From: Azolla caroliniana
Lineage: Eukaryota; Polypodiophyta
DNA: 64,000 bases
Reading direction: 5' to 3'
NCBI GenBank assembly: GCA_043228905.1
Contig: JBHGNT010000002.1
Location: 26,102,001-26,166,000 of the forward strand
Below are positions 21,697-34,816 of this stretch, one piece after another; position 1 is the stretch's first letter; each line of letters starts with the position of its first letter. The notes beneath the pieces were generated by a model, which saw only the letters and a list, made by a program, of their open reading frames with translations, ran no database searches and was not told the origin of the DNA. A program made the position numbers and the translations under genes.

Positions 21697-23394
21697 AGGA
21701 ATGTAAGTGAAATTATTAGCCTTTGACAAGCATGTATATGTGTGGAAGCCTATAACTAAAATAAGCGTGAGAAAAGGATGAGTGAACAAATAAAGACAAA
21801 ATGAGTATGAGCTTATAATAGTAAACGATACTCAAAATGTGATGAGAGGAAATGCACATGGTATGATCCACAACGCACATATAACTAAGAAACAACAACA
21901 TCTCATTCATCATGAACGATTAATGTCATGTTATGGAACGTATCAATACAACTAACCTGATACAATGAATTAACACAAAAAAAGATGGAAGATGCATATG
22001 GTTGCATGAATTTGCAAACAAATAAATATGTAGAGATGCCTAATATGTGTGGAAGAAAAAGAACTTTGACCTGCAAAGTACAATGGTTCTAAAGAGGCTA
22101 GAGTGTAATATTTAGATAAATCATACATGCATTTACATGTACCACCTAAAATGTAGGAATAAATTAATAATTAAGGTCATGTGGTAAAATACTAGACACA
22201 TAGAAGGGACAACATAATATCCATCCTATTTGACACATTTGTGTGTAAAACATATGAGGTAGGTATAAACAATATATGTTTTTACATCATATGTAGCATC
22301 CATGGAGAGGTGTACAAATGCATAATAAGTATGTACGGGTTTTAAGTTACTAAAATTAAGAAACTTGTTACAAACAACAATAAATTGAAGGGAATGACAT
22401 GGTGTTATGACTAAATGAGGTTCCAACAAGGTTCCTTTCCTCTCAAGGCACGAAGAGATTTGAAGAAGAAGAAGAAGAAGAGGACCAACAACTATATGTA
22501 GTCAAGACATCGTGCCTATTTTTTTTGTAATAAAAATACACATAGAGACTATACAAAAATACTTCCATCTAAAACCAAGAAAATAACTTGCTATATGTAG
22601 TCGAAACGTATGAGACAAAGTGCTTAAGACTTATCTCTTTGTAACATGGTTAGATAAACCATAACTTATAAGTATAGAGTTGTATGTCTTCTTGATTTCC
22701 TATGTTTTTTTAATTCCAAAACAAAATATCCTTCCATTAGTTTTAAAAAACCTATCAAGTACAAACTACAAAAGAGATGAAAAAGAAGAGGAAAAAGGAC
22801 TATCCCAATGATTAGCCATGCATCCTGCTGCCTACTTTCATCATACGAGAAAATGACATCATAATAATTAGACACCTTACACAAGCCTTCAAGGATAGAG
22901 TTGTATAGCATCCTCATTCTTATCCTACTCAATATATCCCAATAACATGGCAAGCCGTTGTATCATATCTCCTCGAATCATATGTGATAAATGGCGACCT
23001 TCAACTTGCCTTCATTACATAAGACTTTGCAAGTATAATTATTCGTGATCGCTCCAACATGTATGTTATCATCTTAAAACCGTAGGTCCAATTGAAGCTT
23101 CAACCATTGCTTCACAACGTCTTCTATATCCTAAGTAAACAAGCTTCCAACCTGGTTCTATATTCCCTCCATTCTCTTGAAACTACCTCGTATACATGAA
23201 GACAATGAACCACTTGTATGCTCACACAACTTCGGAGAACCATAACATGCAGAACATTCTTTAAATTACATCGTTCTGCCACATCCACTCCTTGTTGGAA
23301 ATGAAAACCTTGATCCTTCCTATTAGCATTACTTTCGCGAACATCCTAAGGATCACCCATTTCTTTCCACTAGCAATAAATTCTCAAACTGTGC
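21697..23394. other. Intergenic; contains the older copy of a 231-bp dispersed sequence
   Basis: No gene recognised. The segment 22728-22963 is nearly identical (about nine mismatches by eye) to 44938-45173. A 95-codon minus-strand ORF at 22666-22953 covers it but has no motif I can name. A short (GAA)n run lies at 22464-22482. Confidence 0.6.
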
Positions 23395-23700
23395 TCATGC
23401 TTCAATTGTTGCTCCACCTTCACAATACCAATCTTCGCTGATCCATGCCCAACATATCTTGTAATAGATGCATTTCACAAGAGAACATGTTTTTTTGCAA
23501 GAATATCATTTACATCTCGAACTGAAATATCATCGACTATTTTTTGTGTTTTTTTTCAAGATTGGCACATATAGCATATATATCCAACAAAGCATTCCCA
23601 AGCTCAATATTGTCTTCTAACAGCCTCTTACTCATAATTTCAATGTGATTTTCTATGCATGTCAATCACTCTTTCACCTTGATTTCCTATGTTATTGGAG
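23395..23700 (-). pseudogene. Fossil fragment of a PPR gene
   Basis: Reading the minus strand gives IEIMSKRLLEDNIELGNALL then DIYAICANLEKK, followed by a stop. In a shifted frame it gives IVDDISVRDVNDI, then NASITRYVGHGSAKIG after a TGA where the W codon should be. This is the P-L-S order of the intact PPR genes in the window (EIV.KGLLEK..LGNALVDMYAKCG, VRDVVSWNALISGYVEHG). At least two frame disruptions and stops make it non-functional. Confidence 0.75.
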
Positions 23701-25041
23701 TTAATTATGTAATTAGTCATGGTTATCAAGCAAGTTCAATTTTGATTTAATCTCTTTCATTTATCATGGTGAACAATTAGAGTGAGCTTAGGATTAGATT
23801 CCACCTAATGAACTAGCAAATTTGTTAGTGAGCTCGAGAGAGATTGACACTTTCTCTCACCCAACTCACCATCTAGAGGAAGTTACTCCACCTAAACCTT
23901 GATACAACAATTGATAAAGTTAGTAATTCTATCATTAATTAAGCTATAAGAGGCCATGCTTCCTACAAAAGAGTTATAGGGTTTGAAACTAACCTCCTTG
24001 ATTCACTAAAAAATGTTTGTTTTCACTTGGCTATCATATCACGACACAAAAGTATCACAACAATTGCTCACACACTTTTGCAACGGATAAGCATGCTTGA
24101 ATTAGAGGTGGTGCACATCTTGTGCCAAGGTAACATTACATTATTGGGGAAGAACATGTCGATCTGGCACAAAATTATGTGACTCACAACTTATTGTCTG
24201 ATTTGTTGAGGAGGAGAAGGTTTTGAGTATGGACTATAGCAATTTAGATTATGCGATTGGTTTGGAGATATGAGAGAGCTTAAAAAGACAAAGATAAGAA
24301 ACAATTAGACATTGGGCTCCTATAGAGTGTGAATTGTTTTTCTGCTTTCACTCAATCTAAATAACCAATCCCCAATCCAAATGGGTCATTTAGATTAATT
24401 CGTTTCTACATCATACTAGGGATGATAACAAGGATTCTACATTCAAGTGGCCCTTTATGGAACATTTTCGTCATTGTAGGTGTATTGACTAGTTTCCCAT
24501 TTTCGCAGTATCAATGGTAAACTAGTAATAGGCGTCCTGGCAAGGAGATTGTGGATGGAATACAATCAAGGCCAGATGATCCTAAACTTGACATTCAAGT
24601 ATATAATAAAGAACATCATGAAGGATATAGTCATGAAATGGTTTTATATGATGAGAATGTTATTGTTCCGATCAGTGCATCAGAAACAATGGATGGACAA
24701 GAGATTGTAGGAGAATTACAAAATAAAAATCAGATAGTTGACATTGGGTTCTTGCCTTCTTTTGAAGGGAGGTGGACAAGATCCATGTCCAAGAATTTGT
24801 CAAAGGATCATAATCCTTTCATGAGGGATGCTAATGATTGGAGAACTTTCACGAAATCATTAGTTCAACATTTTCAAGGAAGTGATAGTAGGATTTCCTC
24901 TCAAAGAGTACATAAGCAGACTAATGCATTTAGTAAAGATCACATCTCTTTTAGAAGAATGATTAAGTCTCAAGACATGTCTCAAGAAGATAGGAATCGA
25001 TGTTTGAAAGAAAGAAGATTATTATCTAAATTTGTGTAAAT

Positions 25042-25305
25042 ATGAAGATTATTTCTTGGAATGTTCAAGGTCTTGGGGGATCTTTATGTAAACAATATAA
25101 AAGGAGATTTCGGCAAGAGCTACATAAATGTATAATTGGGCAAGTGGACATAGTGATGTTACAAGAACATCACCTAAATGAAAGGCGTACTAAAGTCTAT
25201 GGTTCATTATTGCCTGGAAAATGGGAAATGCTATTGCTACAAGTTGGGAAGATAGATTTGCTCGATGTGTTCTTAAAGCATGGAAAGATATTTCTCGTGA
25301 TTTAG
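25042..25305 (+). pseudogene. LINE ORF2 endonuclease N-terminal fragment
   Basis: About 60 residues of an exonuclease-endonuclease-phosphatase fold start: MKIISWNVQGLGG with the conserved Asn, and VDIVMLQEHH with the catalytic Glu. The frame then runs out near the deletion junction at about 25225. This is part of the internally deleted LINE. Confidence 0.75.
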
Positions 25306-26729
25306 TTAAGACATTGCCAAAAACAGAATCTGAATTCTGTAGGCAACCGCTGATTTGGAATTCATGGTTGACTGACCTAAGAGGACAAATGTTGGGAAAG
25401 CGTACTAAATGTGCATGGGCAGAACTAGATCGTGGGCCAGCACAGTCTATAGGTGCATGGATAACTTTTTTGTCTAAATCTATAGATCAACAAATGCTAT
25501 TAATTAGTAATATAAGGGGTGGGAAGATAATGTATTCTGCGATCCAGAATGCCCTTGTTAATGTTCAAATGCAAATTGGATATACTACACACAAGTGGAT
25601 GGGTTTATTTACTCCATTGGATGTTTTAATTGGAGTGAAAGCCTATATTGGGGAACAAGAATGCATGACTTTTGATGTACAGGATGATGGTAGGTTAATC
25701 TGTACATCTATGGAACATGATTTGTTTAGTTTTTGTTTACATAAAGAAGTGAGGGTGATTGCAAATGATGGATCAAATTGGGTATTAGACCCGGATCCTC
25801 AAAAGGTGAATTGTTTGTGGAGGATTTGGATTTTGGAAAGGAGATCAATATCTACACTAACTTGGGATCCTGGAGAACTGTATTGGAAGGTGAGGTTGCA
25901 AGATAACATCAAATATGTGCCGTTTTTTCAGTATTCTGTGAGGATTGGTAGGAAAGTTTTAGCTGCTAGATCATGGAAAGAACCAACTGCAAATATTGTT
26001 TGGAGACGAAATGAACTTTCTCCACAACATCTTAAACAATTTTGGAAATGGTTATGGGGTATAAAGATGAGTAGGAAAATTGTTGGTTTTCGATGGTTGT
26101 TGGTTCATAATGCTATACCAGTTAATGGGTGGCGAAAAGGAAATGTAGATAAGATGTGTCCTTTTTGTACAGGTGTAATAGAGACTGCTAAACATTGTTT
26201 GTGGAGTTGTGGTTTTGCTATGGATATATGGAAACAAATTATAAAATTTTTAATTCCTATATATCCTAGAGCAGTGTACACATGGGGTGCAGTATTATGG
26301 GCAGCGGTACATGATAAACCGATGGAATATGAACATGAGGAGGTTGCGGATGCTATTATGGTGAGGCATGGTATGATGGAAAAAATTTTGATCCCTCCGA
26401 ATCCACAAATACAAACTGATAAACCTCAAATATGGCAATTGGTAAGCAGTATTACAATTTGGTATATTTGGAAGGCTCGATGTTTGAAGGTATTTCAAAA
26501 TATGACTGAAAGACCTGCTCAAATAATCTCCGGAATTTGGATAGAGATTGTACATAATCTTAGAGGGATTTTGGATGGTATAAAAGGTAATACGCATCAA
26601 GCGGAGCTTAGGCGGGTGGAGTTTCATGCCATTTGGGACATAGGTATATTTTATAGACGGTATTTTGGTAAGGTGGAGTGGTTCTACTCAACACCAAAGT
26701 GTTTATTCAAGCCAATGGTTAGACTTTAG
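25221..26729 (+). pseudogene. LINE ORF2 C-terminal part with zf-RVT domain
   Basis: A 502-codon open frame with no RT palm (no YxDD). It ends in a zinc-binding zf-RVT domain with the Cys/His pattern CPFC...AKHCLWSC. The open frame is unusually long for a dead element, which suggests a fairly young insertion. The first Met lies inside the former endonuclease region, so the frame is probably not translated on its own. Confidence 0.7.
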
Positions 26730-26830
26730 AAAAATATAGGGGATCGGTATAGCTTGTATGTTTAGCCTTATGGCGGTTTTCTAATACTAATGTAGTATCT
26801 TTTTTTGGAAAAAAAAAAAAGAAAAAGAAT

Positions 26831-29800
26831 TTGTTCTTAAATGAGTTAAATTTAAACTTAATGTTATGAGTGCTTCTAATGAGTATTGCTAGGTGGTGAT
26901 TTTGGATGGGGGGAAATTGTGATGCAATTGAACGCTTTGTTCTTAAAAGCTCAATTTTTCGTTTTTAAAATGGTTGTGGTGCTAAAGAGGGCAACGGTCT
27001 TTGTTTATCAATAAATGTTTGTTTGAAACCTTTTGACTAGTCACTAGATCAACATATCAAACATATGCTAAAAGCATGTCATGTAGGACCCTTCACATCT
27101 AACCGACAATGAAAACCTTCAAAGCTATCTACACATGTCCACCCTTTATGAGCACAATGTTTTTTCTTAGTGTTTTATTATTGATATTTAGTCATTAGAT
27201 CTTGATCCCTATATTTTGGGTTCAACACCAATATTATGATGATTGTTTTAATGGCATGGGCCAATAAAACATTGGACATGATAGTATACAGTCTTTTGAT
27301 CGATTCACTTCACCACCAAACACGTTAAATTGTCTAATGAAAGTGTTTTTTAATGCCACATCAATATATTCTATCCTTACATATTGCCCCCCTCCAAATG
27401 TGTCCATCTATGTTCATTTGTTGTGGATCAATCCACATTATGATTGCCCAAAATGACCCTGTCCTACCTCATCACTTACATTGACTATATCTTGATTTGT
27501 TTTTACAAGAAAAAGTAGTGATACAACTTTTGAGTGTCATGTCTATTTATTTTATGCCCCATCCTATACATGTGTTTGTTTGATTGGATAACACATCATA
27601 GTTCACCCCCTTCCTACCTCATTAATTTCTAGCCATAGCTTGGGCGGTATAAAGTGATCTCCTTTTAAAGGAAAGGGCACTTAAACAAATTTCAAAAGGT
27701 GCTCAATGTTTTAAAAAACTCTACAAGGTGTCTCATGTTCACAAGATAAAAAGTGATTCATATGGGAAAGGTTTTCCACCTATATTTTTTATGACATGTT
27801 GAGATGCTTAAATGGAAGAATGTAATTGGTTGCACGAGAAAGAAGTTGTTCCGTTGTGAGAAAAGATGTTCATACAAATTGGAAAAATGTGTAGAATGTT
27901 ACTATCAAAGGGCTGATTAGTTTTATACACAAGGGGGAGGGGGGAGAATCTAAAATTATACGACATGTGATATTGAAGCCAAAGTCACCCAAACACTAAT
28001 TATTGATTCGTACAAAGTGGAAAAGGTTGCAAAATCCCCTTGAAGACACATATACAAGCAATAAAACACTTTTTCGGACTTAATGTTTTGCCTGTAAATC
28101 AACAACAGCCCATCATGCTTTATCATCTCAAGTCTTGCTTGAGTGTGACAATGTTTTATATTTTCGTATTCATGATGGTTGACCACAAACATTAAAGACT
28201 AACGTCTAGCATAATTGTCTAGTTTCATGTCATGTCATCACATTGTGTGTTATTCATGCTAACCTTCATGAACAGGATACCTTAATGTATTGATGAATTG
28301 TGAATCGATGTATAGAATATAGAATGAAAGAGATATTGTTGTTGAATAGCTGGTAGCTTGCAAATTTGTTTGTCAGAAGGAAAATTAATCAAATGGCAAT
28401 ATTGCCATACTATTTGTGTCAAGGTTTCAAAATTTTGACCATGGGTAAAATTGATTAGTCTCTAGTAACATCTTCAATTTGATTGTTTTCGCAAAATTAA
28501 GATTATTTAACCTCATGAACTTAACTAGATTAGTTGTTAAGAAGATAATTATGCATTTTGTTTACAACTTGCTTCTTCCTTTCGATCTTGGATCTAGTCA
28601 TGTTTATTATGCATGTTTTGACATTATTGTGTGGCATTTCTAAGGGTGTTTTGTGCACTTGAGAAGTATTTCAAGATTTCTAAAATTTGTGCCTCATTTT
28701 CATACTTTACCTAACATTTGAATCAAATTGGCCAGACATTTTTTCTGTATGTCATGGCAGCTTAGGCTAAAATCATTCATGTGAATTCAATTCATTACAC
28801 AATTTGCTAGCATCGCCCATTGTTTCGCAAGCATACAAATGAACAAGGCTTTTCAAAAAAGCATACCACTTTTTCACATGAAGAAGAAAGAAGAAGAAGA
28901 AGAAGAAGAAGAAAGTCACACATATGAGCAAGGAAGGGCCAATGTGGCTAGGTACCACTCTTCACCTCATTCATTCGTTCAATCGAGCGATGAAATCTCA
29001 CAAGTAGAAGCGAAAAGAATGAAAACAAGATTCAAAGAAGGTTAGAGATAGATTGTGCTAAAGACTGAAATGGAGATGAAGACAAAGAATAAGGTATATG
29101 TCATTGAAAGGATAGATAGTTCTAGGTCCTAAACGGGGCACATTTCTTAAAACACAGTGATTCCTAGAACTGAAGTGATGGGACTTGACCGTGTATGTTG
29201 CTGGAAAGCTGCTCATTGTAAAAATCATTAACATCTTGATTTTGAGATCATAATACTAAGGCATCACACCTTCATTCACTACATATAGTCATTGATTGAT
29301 CGAATTGATCCACGAATATTCATTATATTTTCTTTTTCTTGTTGAGAATCATTACATACTCTTAAAAAGGGTTAATAATTACCATTTGGATGTAGAGTGT
29401 TTGGGCAAAAAGGTCACATTTCGTGGGATTAAAAGCCCAATCACTTTGTTAATCTATCTCTTTGTTACCATACATACAAGAAAAGAAAAGAAAAGGTTCC
29501 AACCATTTTCACCATACCAAGATCAATCAATCCTAACCCATCATCATCATCAATCATGATTTGGGATAGAAAATTCTAACCCATCATCGTCAATTATGTT
29601 TTGGAGCAAATAGATCAATCATGATCGAAACACATCCCCTGTAACTCATCAATCATGCTTTGAATTCGATCTTTTTAAACAATCAATTGTGACCAAAATA
29701 TATCATTTTTTGTTGTAGCTAGCTTGCAAATTTACCAGGAAACCTACAAGAAATAAAGACAAATAAAAAATGAAAAGATTAACTACATATTATGAACACT

Positions 29801-30000
29801 TTTTCTTATTCTTTATATAATGATCTTAATGATACAGCATTTCTTGAAGTGTTTCTAGCTTTACAATAAAAATTTTGATTTCTTTTTCTGATGAGAGCAT
29901 AACACAATTAAGTTACACTAACCTTAAAGTCCAAAGTGTGGTTCTAATGGAGTTGTCACAGATTGTAGTTCTTCATTTCTTCTCAATATATCTACAAAAT
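26831..30000. other. Intergenic spacer without recognised genes
   Basis: Only short ORFs without motifs. A (GAA)n microsatellite sits at 28868-28913 and ATC-rich short repeats near 29540-29600. The 3' UTR of the DUF3527 gene should lie at the right edge. Confidence 0.5.
28868..28913 (+). repeat. (GAA)n microsatellite
   Basis: AAGAAGAAAG followed by consecutive GAA units in a spacer. Confidence 0.9.
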
Positions 30001-33000
30001 CTACGATCCCCTTGATGAGGATGAGGATGAAGATGAGGATGGGGATGGGGATGAAGATGTTAAGGATGATGGCAATGATGGCGATGATCTCCTACTATGT
30101 AGAACAGCTACAGAAGTAGCAAAAGCTTCCAATGGTGAGAGATACCCTTGGAAGCTGAGTAGAAAGAATCCTTCTTGAACACTAGTTAAGCTAAGCACCA
30201 ATTCTTGAACTTTTCCCTGTAAATATCATCACAAAAACAACAAACACACATTCTCTAAGATTTATGTCTATTAACAATGAAAAAATCAGATATGGTTATA
30301 TTATATATATATATATATGCATGTGGGTGTACAACAATCATATCTATGATCGATGAAGACCTGAGGGTGCATTGCTACCATAGTCACCAGTCGAAGAGGC
30401 ACGGTATAGATATTATAGTATCATAAATTTAGAATTCTTTACATCAAAGAATGAATCATGGCACACACACAGACACACAGACACCATATTAAAAAGTTTT
30501 GAACTCCTTGTTAAAGAGACATGGTATGTACTATAGCTTATCAACATTCAAGTTGAACTTCCTGTATGAAGAGGCATGGGGTGTGCCACAAAGTTAATGA
30601 AAATAGTCAAGCATATCAACAAAAATTTGAGTTTTTAGCATAAGAGACATGGTGCGCCACAAATTTAATGAATAGTCAAGCATATCAACTAGAAATTGAG
30701 CTTTTAGTATGAAGAGACATGATGGATGTTTTTTATGTATATACCTGAGAATAGATGTTGAGAGGTTGAAAATGATGTCTTTGATGGGGTGAAAACATAG
30801 AATTGTGTGGCTTCTCAGTGCTGAACACTTTCATTCCACATCCAAGATCCCATCCACCGCAATCACATTTCCCACCGTATCGCCACCTGTCGATCAATGA
30901 TGCTGGCCGACACACTCGACCATCTGGCAAACCATGATGTACTTGCTCCCTAGGAAGCATCACAGTTACACTCTCTCTATGGTCTATACCAAGCCTTGAC
31001 CTATGGTTTCCACAAGCATTTGGCCCAGAGTAGTCATGTCTATAGTCTATCTCATGTTTAGTTATATTGCTTTCTACACTTCTACCATGCCTTGACTTAC
31101 TGCCTATGCCTTGTCGGGTTACATTGCTTTCTATCCTGGCATCATTGAGATAGGGTTGATTTGCACGAGCATTCGGCCCAACATCGATGTTTCTGTAGTC
31201 TACCACATGTCTAGTTATGCTGGTTTCTACACTCGTACCATCAAATAAGGGCCGGTTTACACGAGCACTCGGCCGAGATTTGAATTTTTCTATTGGCATC
31301 TCTATCACGATAGCCGCTAGCTCTTGATGCAACGATGAAGGAAATGTGAGAGAAGCTTCTTCGAGATCAGTTAACTCTGAGTCACTTAGATGACTTGCAC
31401 ATGTAGCATGATCATGACCAGAGGGATTAGCTTGCATCTGGATATTCACATTAGTTGATACAAGTCTTAAGCTCTGGCTTCGCGTTGGTGCAGTGATGTT
31501 ACTTTGAGCTCTTGCTCTGATACCAAAAAGAACAAACTCTGATACCATCGAATGAGTGTTAGTTTTCGGCATTGACATCGAGCTTTCACATTGCATTGTT
31601 GTCGTGACTTGCATCTTTCCGGCGAGATCAGTCACGGCTTTGTTTTCTTTCTTCATCCAATTCCTCCATCCTTTACCAGTACACCTACCTGAATGGAATG
31701 TATACATACCTTTGCAAACTCTTTTGCTCAATGAAATATTCTCTTCGAAATCACAAGCCCGAGCAAGCAGAACCTCCTCGGAATCATTTCTAGAGAGAGT
31801 GTACAATGGAAGTCCATCTTTTTGATCCTTAACAATGCATCGCAAGTAGCACTGGATTGCTGGGGATTTGCTGCTGTTTGGACCACACATTGTTTTGTTG
31901 TAGTCTTTAAACCTTCTGGTTGTAGAGAAATACTCATCATGGTTCAATAATGTACTATTGCCTCCATGACTTGGCACTGAGCTCGAATGAACACTTCTTG
32001 ATCCTTGAAGGAATGATTTACACGCTAGATCCATATCACGCGATGGTGCACTCATAGTATTATTTGTGGTACTTTGACTAACTTGAGCCACATATCCTAC
32101 CGTATTGCTTTCGCAGGGTACATTCGCACACGTTCTTGAAACTTGGACTGGTTCTCGATCTTGGGAGTCTATTGCCGTGAGATGCTTAAGATCAGGCCAT
32201 CGGATTGCACCCAAATTAGCCTCTGCGCTGTTCAATTCATGTGGCCTTCTTTTTACCGGGCTCGAAAAGAGCCTCTGGACGAGTCTCGAGCTTTTCTCGG
32301 GCACTTTCACATCGCCTTGATTTGGCCGCATCTTGGGTGCTGATGCCGAGCCACGAGGTTTGATACTGAAAGCTGATTCAAGGTCCCGGAGGGCAGATTT
32401 TAGGCTAGTTTTTGGTGTCTTCATTCTTGATTCGTAGTTATTCGTACTAATGATCTTTGGAGAGTAATACATTAGAGGATTAAGTAGATGAGGACTAGTA
32501 GTTGATGTCCAGTCCATTCTAATACACTCTTGTGGAACAGGGGTAAATTCATCAACTTTTTCTACATAACCACCGAAGGATAAAGGAGACACATTAGAAT
32601 TTGAGGCACCCTTTGCCTTTGTGAACACTCTCTTGCTTATCAGTCCCACATCATTATATGCATGAGGAATGGCCTTGACTTGCACATCAGGAGAAGATTG
32701 CCTAACTTTATCTCTATCTCTATTTCTCTCTTTGTCTTTGTCTTTGTCTTTGTCTTTTAAATCTCGATCATACATATTTGATTTCACCGTCCGGGCAAGT
32801 GGATACATCTCTGCAAAACCTCGTATTATATGGCTAGAAGGATGTGGGGTTTTCTGCACCGAGAAGTTCCGTTCCCGGGATGTATGAATTGCTTCTTTAT
32901 GCATAGTCTCCCAGAAGAGTGGACCTTCGAAAACAGTATAGTTAGTACTCTTGCTTGGTGGGGTCAAATGCCATGAAAGAGTTTTAGGAGAGTTTGAGTT

Positions 33001-33204
33001 CCTCCTCATTAAATTATTACCCACATTTCTCAAGCTCATACATTGTGATGACCCATGTTGATGATGATTTTGTACTATACTAGTCTCTGGCACCACACCA
33101 ATATCAGCTACAAAAGGACGCGATTTACATGAAACACAAGCATCTTTCTCATGATCACGATGTTCATTTGATCTCATCATTCTCATCATCATCACATGAT
33201 CATT

Positions 33205-33237
<33 letters not shown>

Positions 33238-33678
33238 CTTGTTGTTATTATTGCAAGTTTCTTGCGATACCATTTGGCATTGCTTGAACGAATTAGCGAC
33301 AACAACATTGTATTGCTCCAAGGTATTCCGACTACTTTTACTTGTATCATATTGATTGATCAATTCTCTTATGCTATGGATGTGTGATTCTTCTAATTCT
33401 CCTTCTCCATGTTGTTGTTGTTGCTCATTAATGTATTTGTTGAGACCGGACGATGCTTTAACTGCACCATTTGTGACACTCGATTCCAGCTCAAGAAGAT
33501 ACCCGATGTTATGTCGTTGCTCCTGTTGCTGTGCGCTGATTGAATCGAAAGAATTAGTAGACTTTGATATAGCTAAATGATTCACAAATTCCTTTGTTAA
33601 TTCTTCTTCCACCTCTTGTTTCTTCAACTTGAATAGCTCGTTACTATGTACAATTCTTTTCTCAACCTCTTCCATCAA
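30001..33678 (-). CDS. DUF3527-domain protein, 2 exons, 1049 aa
   Basis: Exons are 33678-30745 and 30216-30001, joined in phase as NIYSQ/GKVQELVL. The C-terminal third carries the signatures I recognise as DUF3527: KDGLPLYTLSRNDSEEVLLA, VSEFVLFG, AAIVIEMPIEK, KCDCGGWDLGC and, in exon 2, SPLEAFATSVAVLHSR. Finding the domain's last motif in the second exon independently supports the splice. The family is plant-specific with no established biochemical role. The N-terminal two thirds is low-complexity and probably disordered, with a run of about ten histidines, a KDKDKDKDKERNRDRD segment, and Ser/Gln-rich stretches; exon 2 ends in a poly-Ser tail coded by GATGAG-type repeats. Near the N-terminus a short KKQEVEEELTKEF stretch may form a helix. 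No signal peptide or membrane segment is seen. Confidence 0.82.
30480..30730 (-). repeat. Degenerate tandem repeat in the DUF3527 intron
   Basis: Three diverged units of about 70-85 bp share GAGACATGGT/GAGGCATGGGGTG, GCCACAAA.TTAATGAA and AGTCAAGCATATCAAC. They occupy about half of the 528-bp intron. Confidence 0.75.
33181..33236 (-). repeat. Coding (CAT)n microsatellite encoding poly-histidine
   Basis: An ATG/ATC-type trinucleotide run inside DUF3527 exon 1. On the coding strand it gives about ten consecutive His codons followed by a Met-rich stretch (MMMRMMR). Confidence 0.9.
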
Positions 33679-33833
33679 GCTTATTTTCTCTTCACAGAAA
33701 ATCTCTTGAGACTCTCTCTAGATCTACTTCTACTTGTGCTTCTAGCCAGGTAGAGGAAATCCAAGCTTAATAATTACAGAAAGCTTGAGTTAAATTGATT
33801 ATTGCTATATGCAGCTTTCTTTAGATCTCATTA

Positions 33834-34150
33834 GAACAGAGCATTATGTATGTAGAGTATAAACCTCTTCTTCTTCGTCGAATCCTCAAAGAAATGCAGC
33901 ATTCTTTATAGGTATAGCCTCTCAATGCATATCTTCGTTTTTCTTCTTCACAGAAACAGAGCATTATATGCATTTATAACCTCTCCATGCATTTCTTCTT
34001 CTTCTTCTTCTTCTTAACAGAAACAGAGCATTATATGTGTTTATAATACCCTCTGTGCATTTCTTCTTCATCACAAAAACAGAGCATCATATGCATTTAT
34101 AAGCTCTTTATGCATTTCCCCTTCTTCTTCTTCTTCTTCGTCTTCTTCCA
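33834..34150 (-). promoter_or_regulatory. Minisatellite in the DUF3527 promoter/5' UTR, with repeated TATA-like boxes
   Basis: Four to five units of about 57-65 bp share AAACAGAGCATTATATG, CATTTATAA, CTCT and TGCATTTCTTCTTC. Every well-preserved unit contains a TTATAA/TATAAA-type A/T box followed by a CT-rich stretch, so several potential core promoters are stacked 160-470 bp upstream of the ATG. The regulatory meaning is inferred. Confidence 0.55.
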
Positions 34151-34757
34151 CTGCTAGTTCAGGGCAATTGATTTCCTGACCTCAAATTTGAGTTAAAACA
34201 CATACAATATATACATATATCTATGTGTATATATTGTTTGCATGATGAAGACAAGCATTAAAAGGTGGCCATTACTGTAAGTTAATGGATTATCATCTTC
34301 TAAGCTACTTTCCTTTTTTTACAAACTTTCTTCTGCTTCTTCTCTGTTTTCAAGTGAAAACAAGGGAGGAGGAAGAAGGGAAGGGGGGGGGAGAAGGTGT
34401 TTAATTAAAATTAATAAAAATCAGCAAATTTTGGGATCACGTAAATGAGAGATATTTGGAGATAATTAATGAGAAACGGAATTTAATAATATAACAGGAA
34501 ATAGGAATTGAGCAAGCAAAGGGGGAAAAGAAATCATTCAAAGAAGGGTAGATATGATACAGTAAGAAGAAGAAGAAGAAGAAGAAGAGAGAGGATGTGA
34601 TGGAAAAGAGTTTGGATGGATTGCTATTGTTAACTGTGTAGTAGTTGTTGTTAGTTAATTCATGATGGATGGGGGATGGAGGTGCAAACAAAGTGAGGTT
34701 ATAAATGACTTGCGATTAAATGCCTATGAAATGAATGAGAGAGAAAGACAGACAGAA

Positions 34758-34781
34758 ACAGAGAGAGAGAGAGAGAGAGAG

Positions 34782-34816
<35 letters not shown>

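Larger units (their letters stand above)
24530..26830 (+). mobile_element. Internally deleted LINE (non-LTR retrotransposon)
   Basis: Plus-strand order: a 163-codon ORF (about 24551-25039) without a nucleic-acid-binding motif I can place, probably the end of ORF1. Two bases later comes an ATG opening MKIISWNVQGLGG, the hallmark start of a LINE APE-type endonuclease (25042 to about 25230). After a frame change, an ORF (25221-26729) carries the C-terminal zf-RVT region (FWKWLWGIKMSRKIVGFRWL, MCPFCTGVIETAKHCLWSCG). A poly-A-rich tail sits at about 26809-26827. The whole reverse-transcriptase core between the endonuclease start and zf-RVT is missing, so the copy cannot be autonomous. I found no target-site duplication. 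Confidence 0.8.

Noticed and set aside
22666-22953. 95-codon minus-strand ORF over the 231-bp repeat as a gene
   Set aside because: No recognised domain and the second copy at 45 kb is not preserved as the same full ORF. Treated as non-coding repeat.
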